Below the pieces are notes generated by a model that did not search any database, was not told the DNA's origin, and was given only the letters and a program-made list of their open reading frames with translations. A DNA stretch of 53,606 nt from SIG440 sp045587485 (GTDB lineage: Bacteria > Bacillota > Clostridia > Monoglobales > Monoglobaceae): NCBI GenBank assembly GCA_045587485.1, contig JAZNCI010000081.1, forward strand, positions 1 through 53,606, written 5' to 3'. Of this stretch, positions 50,675 to 53,606 are shown piece by piece. Position 1 is the stretch's first letter. Each line of letters begins with the position of its first letter. The position numbers and the translations under genes were made by a program.

Positions 50675-50715
50675 TTAAAACCCCCATATAAAATATTTAA
50701 ATGCACATTTTATAA

Positions 50716-50757
50716 AAACAATCATAACCGCCAATTAACCAGTGGTTATGATTGTTT
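50716..50757 (-). terminator. guaA terminator
   Basis: AAACAATCATAACC (50716-50729) / GGTTATGATTGTTT (50744-50757), 14 bp perfect, followed by TTTTTAT on the minus strand. Confidence 0.85.
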
Positions 50758-50763
50758 ATAAAA

Positions 50764-51744
50764 TCATTCCCACTCGATTGTGCCGATGGGCTTTGGTGTC
50801 AGGTCAAGAAGAACACGGTTAATGCCGTCTACCTCTGATGTGATACGGTTTGTAATTTTGTGAAGAACATCGTAGGGGATTTCCTCAATTGTTGCAGTCA
50901 TTGCATCTGTTGTGTTTACCGCACGAATGATTGCAGGCCAGCCCTCGTATCTCTTGCCATCTTTAACGCCTACGCTTTTCATATCAGGAACAGCAATAAA
51001 ATACTGCCATACTGTCTTTGCAAGGCCACAGTTGTCAAATTCTTCACGCAGAATCGCGTCAGCCTCTCTCAGCGCATTAAGTCTGTCACGGGTAATTGCG
51101 CCAAGACATCTTACGCCAAGACCTGGGCCGGGGAATGGTTGTCTGTCAACCATTGAAGAAGGAAGTCCAAGAGCACGTCCGACTTCACGAACCTCGTCCT
51201 TATAAAGCAGTTTTACAGGCTCTACAAGCTCCATTTCCATATCTTCGGGAAGACCGCCTACATTATGATGAGCCTTTACACCGTCGCTTTCAAGGATATC
51301 GGGATAAATCGTACCCTGAGCAAGAAAATCTATACCTTCAAGCTTTGCAGCCTCTTCATCAAACACCTTAATAAATTCACCGCCGATAATCTTTCTCTTT
51401 CTCTCGGGTTCTGCAACATCTTTGAGCAAATCCAAAAATCTGTCGGTTGCATCAATATAAATAAGGTTTGCATCCAGACCATCACGGAAAATCTGAATAA
51501 CCTGTTCGCTCTCGCCTTTTCTCATAAGTCCGTGATTAACGTGAACGCAAACGAGCTGTTTGCCGATTGCCTTAATAAGAAGAGCTGCAACAACCGAGCT
51601 GTCAACACCGCCCGAAAGTGCCAGAAGAACCTTTTTGTCGCCAACCTGGGCACGAACCTCTGCAATTTGTTCCTGAATAAACTTGTCTGCCAATTCTTTT
51701 GTTGTGATACGTTCCATAGTATCGGGTCTTACATTACTGCTCAT
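50764..51744 (-). CDS. guaA: GMP synthase ATP-pyrophosphatase subunit, glutaminase domain absent
   Basis: 326 aa. ATP-PPase domain with the P loop LLALSGGVDSSVVA and CVHVNHGLMRKGE, then the dimerisation domain with RQPFPGPGLGVRCLG and the C-terminal PKPIGTIEWE. It adenylates XMP and aminates it to GMP. Standard bacterial GuaA (about 510 aa) has an N-terminal class I glutaminase, which is missing here and not encoded next door. A separate glutaminase subunit (as in archaeal GuaAa) or ammonia as N donor is expected. It lies 40 bp after the cysteine-synthase family gene. Confidence 0.9.
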   Translation of the reverse strand: MSSNVRPDTMERITTKELADKFIQEQIAEVRAQVGDKKVLLALSGGVDSSVVAALLIKAIGKQLVCVHVNHGLMRKGESEQVIQIFRDGLDANLIYIDATDRFLDLLKDVAEPERKRKIIGGEFIKVFDEEAAKLEGIDFLAQGTIYPDILESDGVKAHHNVGGLPEDMEMELVEPVKLLYKDEVREVGRALGLPSSMVDRQPFPGPGLGVRCLGAITRDRLNALREADAILREEFDNCGLAKTVWQYFIAVPDMKSVGVKDGKRYEGWPAIIRAVNTTDAMTATIEEIPYDVLHKITNRITSEVDGINRVLLDLTPKPIGTIEWE

Positions 51745-51784
51745 TATAATTTCCTCCTAAATTTTATATTTAGCCTGAGAGTAG

Positions 51785-52711
51785 TTATCCAAACAACGGC
51801 GTAGAAAAATATCTTTCAGCCGTATCGGGTAAAACAGTAACAACCGTCTTGCCCCTGCCAAGTTTTTTAGCCAGCTTGACTGCCGCCGCAACATTTGTGC
51901 CGCTTGAAATTCCGCACATAATACCCTCGCGTGATGCAAGCTCTTTAGCCGTTGTAATTGCTTCTTCATCATTTATAACACATATATTATTATAAATATT
52001 CTGGTTAAGAATTTGGGGAATGACCCCATCACCAATACCCATCTGCAAATGAGTACCTATTGAGCCTCCCGAAAGGATGGCTGCGTGTTCAGGCTCAACT
52101 GCCCATATCTCAATGTCAGGATTAGCCGCCTTTAAGGTTTCACCAATTCCTGTAATTGTACCGCCTGTACCAATCCCCGAACAGAATCCATGAATTGGTT
52201 CATCAACCTGTCTGAGAATTTCAACGCCGGTACATTCTCTTTGTATTTGCACATTTGCAGGGTTTTCAAACTGTTGAGGCACGAATACATTATTATCCTC
52301 CTTCTGCATCTCAAGTGCAGTTTTAAGGCACTTTTCGATACATTCGCCAATATTCCCTGCATCGTGTATAAGAATAACCTCTGCACCGTAGTGCTCAACC
52401 AGCTTGCGTCGTTCCTCACTGACTGAATCGGGCATAATAATTTTTGTTTTATAGCCACGCACCGCACCAACCAAAGCAAGACCGATGCCCTGATTGCCGC
52501 TTGTCGGCTCTACAATAATAGTATCCTTATTGATGATACCCTTTGCCTCGGCATCACAAATCATATTGTATGCCGTTCTTGTTTTAATTGAGCCGCCTAC
52601 ATTTAAACCCTCAAACTTCACAAGAATCTGTGCAGAATCAGAGCCGCCAAAGTGGTTTAATCTTATAATCGGGGTCTCGCCAATGGCTTCTAAAATGTTA
52701 TCACATATCAT
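51785..52711 (-). CDS. PLP-dependent cysteine synthase family enzyme
   Basis: 308 aa, fold type II. PLP Lys in VGGSIKTRTA, EPTSGNQGIG, GIGTGGTITG and the C-terminal VLPDTAERYFST are visible. It should make cysteine from O-acetylserine and sulfide, but SIKTR departs from the usual SVKDR of CysK, so a related reaction (e.g. O-phosphoserine or another nucleophile) is possible. ATG 52711 is favoured by GGAGAAG and by alignment to the usual family start; ATG 52735 is the alternative. No cysE lies beside it. Confidence 0.88.
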   Translation of the reverse strand: MICDNILEAIGETPIIRLNHFGGSDSAQILVKFEGLNVGGSIKTRTAYNMICDAEAKGIINKDTIIVEPTSGNQGIGLALVGAVRGYKTKIIMPDSVSEERRKLVEHYGAEVILIHDAGNIGECIEKCLKTALEMQKEDNNVFVPQQFENPANVQIQRECTGVEILRQVDEPIHGFCSGIGTGGTITGIGETLKAANPDIEIWAVEPEHAAILSGGSIGTHLQMGIGDGVIPQILNQNIYNNICVINDEEAITTAKELASREGIMCGISSGTNVAAAVKLAKKLGRGKTVVTVLPDTAERYFSTPLFG

Positions 52712-52756
52712 ATATATCTTCTCCGGATTTGTCATTGATAAAACCTTTATCCATCA

Positions 52757-52785
52757 ATTATATACCTTAATGTAAATCTTGTCAA
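52757..52785 (-). promoter_or_regulatory. Promoter of the cysteine-synthase/guaA unit
   Basis: Minus strand: TTGACA (52785-52780), 17 bp, TATAAT (52762-52757), a consensus promoter. A small GATAAAGGTTTTATC hairpin lies just downstream. Confidence 0.85.
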
Positions 52786-52813
52786 TAAAAAAGGAGCGAT
52801 TTTTACGTTCCTT
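52786..52813 (-). terminator. Terminator of the Cys-rich protein gene
   Basis: AAGGAGCG (52791-52798) / CGTTCCTT (52806-52813), one mismatch, followed on the minus strand by TTTTTT. It overlaps the region just upstream of the cysteine-synthase promoter. Confidence 0.7.
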
Positions 52814-53021
52814 ATATACTTATATTGTTTGGACATTCTATATGTGTGCAATTTATACATTTATCCATGCTATGTTCAGGCACACAACACATCAAATAAT
52901 TACATTCGTCACAACAGCACTCTATTAAATCTCCTTCAGCATCTATATGTTCTCCGTTGCCAAGACAATTAACCCCACAATTTCCCGGTGTTAGTTCAAT
53001 TCCCGTTACATCAATAATCAT
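52812..53021 (-). CDS. Small Cys-rich protein, 69 aa
   Basis: Eleven cysteines in 69 residues (GNCGVNC, ECCCDEC, LMCC, KCINC, IEC), no signal peptide. This suggests a metal- or Fe-S-binding protein; I do not recognise a named family. It is preceded by AGGGGAAG and transcribed divergently from an XRE regulator that shares its operator region. The pair may form a self-contained regulatory unit. Confidence 0.75.
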   Translation of the reverse strand: MIIDVTGIELTPGNCGVNCLGNGEHIDAEGDLIECCCDECNYLMCCVPEHSMDKCINCTHIECPNNISI

Positions 53022-53065
53022 TTTAACATCAACTTCCCCTGATAAAATTTTCTATTTGCAATAAT

Positions 53066-53094
53066 ATTATAGAGTATATAACTCTAAAAATCAA
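53066..53094 (-). promoter_or_regulatory. Promoter of the Cys-rich gene with palindromic operator
   Basis: Minus strand: TTGATT (53094-53089), 17 bp, TATAAT (53071-53066). AGAGTATATAACTCT (53071-53085), a palindrome with 5-bp arms, lies in the spacer and is a likely target of the divergent XRE protein. An ACTCT half-site recurs at 53106. Confidence 0.65.
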
Positions 53095-53142
53095 TAGTGG
53101 TATAAACTCTATATTATAATTTTCTAAGAAAGGGGCGATTTT

Positions 53143-53367
53143 ATGGATATTGCTGAAAGAATCCGCGCTTTGCGCGAAGACAACGATAAAAGCCAATCCG
53201 AAATAGCTGAAATTCTTAATGTAGGACAACGAACATACTCAGACTATGAAACAAGAAAAATCCGAATACCTTTAGAAAGTGTTATAATTCTTGCAAAATA
53301 TTATAATGTAGATATGAACTATATATGTGGAATTACAAGAGAAAAGAAACACTTCCCAAAAGATTAA
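53143..53367 (+). CDS. XRE-family transcriptional regulator, 74 aa
   Basis: A single HTH_XRE domain fills the protein (ERIRALREDNDKSQSEIAEI, VGQRTYSDYETRK, LAKYYNVDMNYICG). Minimal repressors of this size usually control themselves and a divergent gene. AAAGGGG precedes ATG. The divergent neighbour is the Cys-rich protein. Confidence 0.88.
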   Translation: MDIAERIRALREDNDKSQSEIAEILNVGQRTYSDYETRKIRIPLESVIILAKYYNVDMNYICGITREKKHFPKD

Positions 53368-53439
53368 CCATGCATAAAAAGGAACGATAAAAGGCGTCTT
53401 CACATAGGGAGAAATCAATTTGGATTTTAACTTAATTTA

Positions 53440-53472
53440 AAACCCTTGCAACACACTGTGTTGCAAGGGTTT
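53440..53472 (+). terminator. Terminator downstream of the XRE gene
   Basis: AAACCCTTGCAACACA / TGTTGCAAGGGTTT form a nearly perfect stem of about 15 bp with minimal loop. The T-rich sequence after it (ACTTTATTTAT) supports termination on the plus strand. Confidence 0.75.
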
Positions 53473-53499
53473 ACTTTATTTATCCAAACAGTTTTACTG

Positions 53500-53606
53500 C
53501 TTGAAACACAGTATTTTGGATGTCGGGCAAGTAAAAAACGCAGATAATCCTGTATGGCTTATCGAGGCTTTTTCCGCAGTACGGCGCCAAAATACAAAGT
53601 TTCAAG
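53500..53606. repeat. Long imperfect hairpin element B (core similar to element A)
   Basis: Outer arms 53500-53519 and 53587-53606 match at 17 of 20 positions. The core begins TGTCGGGCAAGTAAAAAACG (53521-53540), matching element A at 18 of 20 positions, then contains a smaller hairpin GATAA/TTATC and a CTTTTTCCGC segment, in the same order as in A. It may continue beyond the window edge. Confidence 0.7.

Noticed and set aside
50675..50763. Riboswitch controlling the ECF S-component
   Set aside because: The only structure is a 14-bp hairpin with T tract that reads as the guaA terminator.

Overview
The window looks like chromosome from a low-to-mid GC anaerobic Firmicute of class Clostridia. 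The evidence is the set of clostridial-type genes (Sbp/DUF881 pair beside ftsZ, PASTA-containing division transpeptidase, MraZ box, glycyl-radical microcompartment), TTG/GTG starts behind strong AGGAGG sites, and a MurE with the DNPR signature that points to meso-diaminopimelate peptidoglycan. I cannot name the genus.

1-8.5 kb: a small integrated element sits in the 3' half of a tRNA-Arg(ACG) gene. It is bounded by 46-bp direct repeats (169-214 and 8471-8516). Its right end carries an XRE repressor and a tyrosine integrase with an inserted HTH domain. The divergent minus-strand operon carries two small HTH/excisionase-like proteins, a replisome-organizer-like protein, a TerS-like HTH protein and unknowns. 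No capsid, tail, lysis or relaxase genes are visible. The layout resembles a phage satellite (PICI-like) or a minimal integrative element. The left part holds a convergent two-promoter module that looks like an undescribed type I toxin-antitoxin locus, an operator array, a frameshifted gene and a partly duplicated gene. A second promoter-terminator pair (3788-3886) predicts a small RNA.

8.5-13 kb: secreted phosphodiester glycosidase with SLH anchor, then an M-box Mg2+ riboswitch controlling mgtE. 13-32 kb (minus strand): an SDR gene, an RNase R lacking its N-terminal domains, secG, ftsZ, sbp, a DUF881 gene, divIB, murA, murG, ftsW, mraY, murF, murE, a PASTA transpeptidase, an ftsL-like gene, rsmH and mraZ. 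This is a dcw cluster without murD, murC, murB, ftsA or the sigE/sigG sporulation genes.

32-46 kb (minus strand): a complete glycyl-radical-enzyme bacterial microcompartment locus of the B12-independent 1,2-propanediol type with a class II (fuculose-phosphate-type) aldolase, GRM5-like. Fuculose- or rhamnulose-1-phosphate would be cleaved to DHAP and lactaldehyde. Lactaldehyde would be reduced to 1,2-propanediol, and the glycyl radical enzyme would dehydrate this to propionaldehyde inside the shell. PduP-type dehydrogenase and PduL would make propionyl-CoA and propionyl-phosphate, while the alcohol dehydrogenase and the PduS/PduT pair recycle NADH. A DeoR regulator closes the operon. There are two promoters and several long imperfect hairpins between genes, one of which shares a conserved core with a hairpin at the right edge of the window.

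46-53.6 kb: TrkH/TrkA potassium uptake, an unknown six-helix membrane protein behind a perfect 16-bp palindrome, an ECF S-component, a GMP synthase lacking the glutaminase domain, a cysteine-synthase family enzyme, and a divergent pair of a Cys-rich small protein and an XRE regulator.
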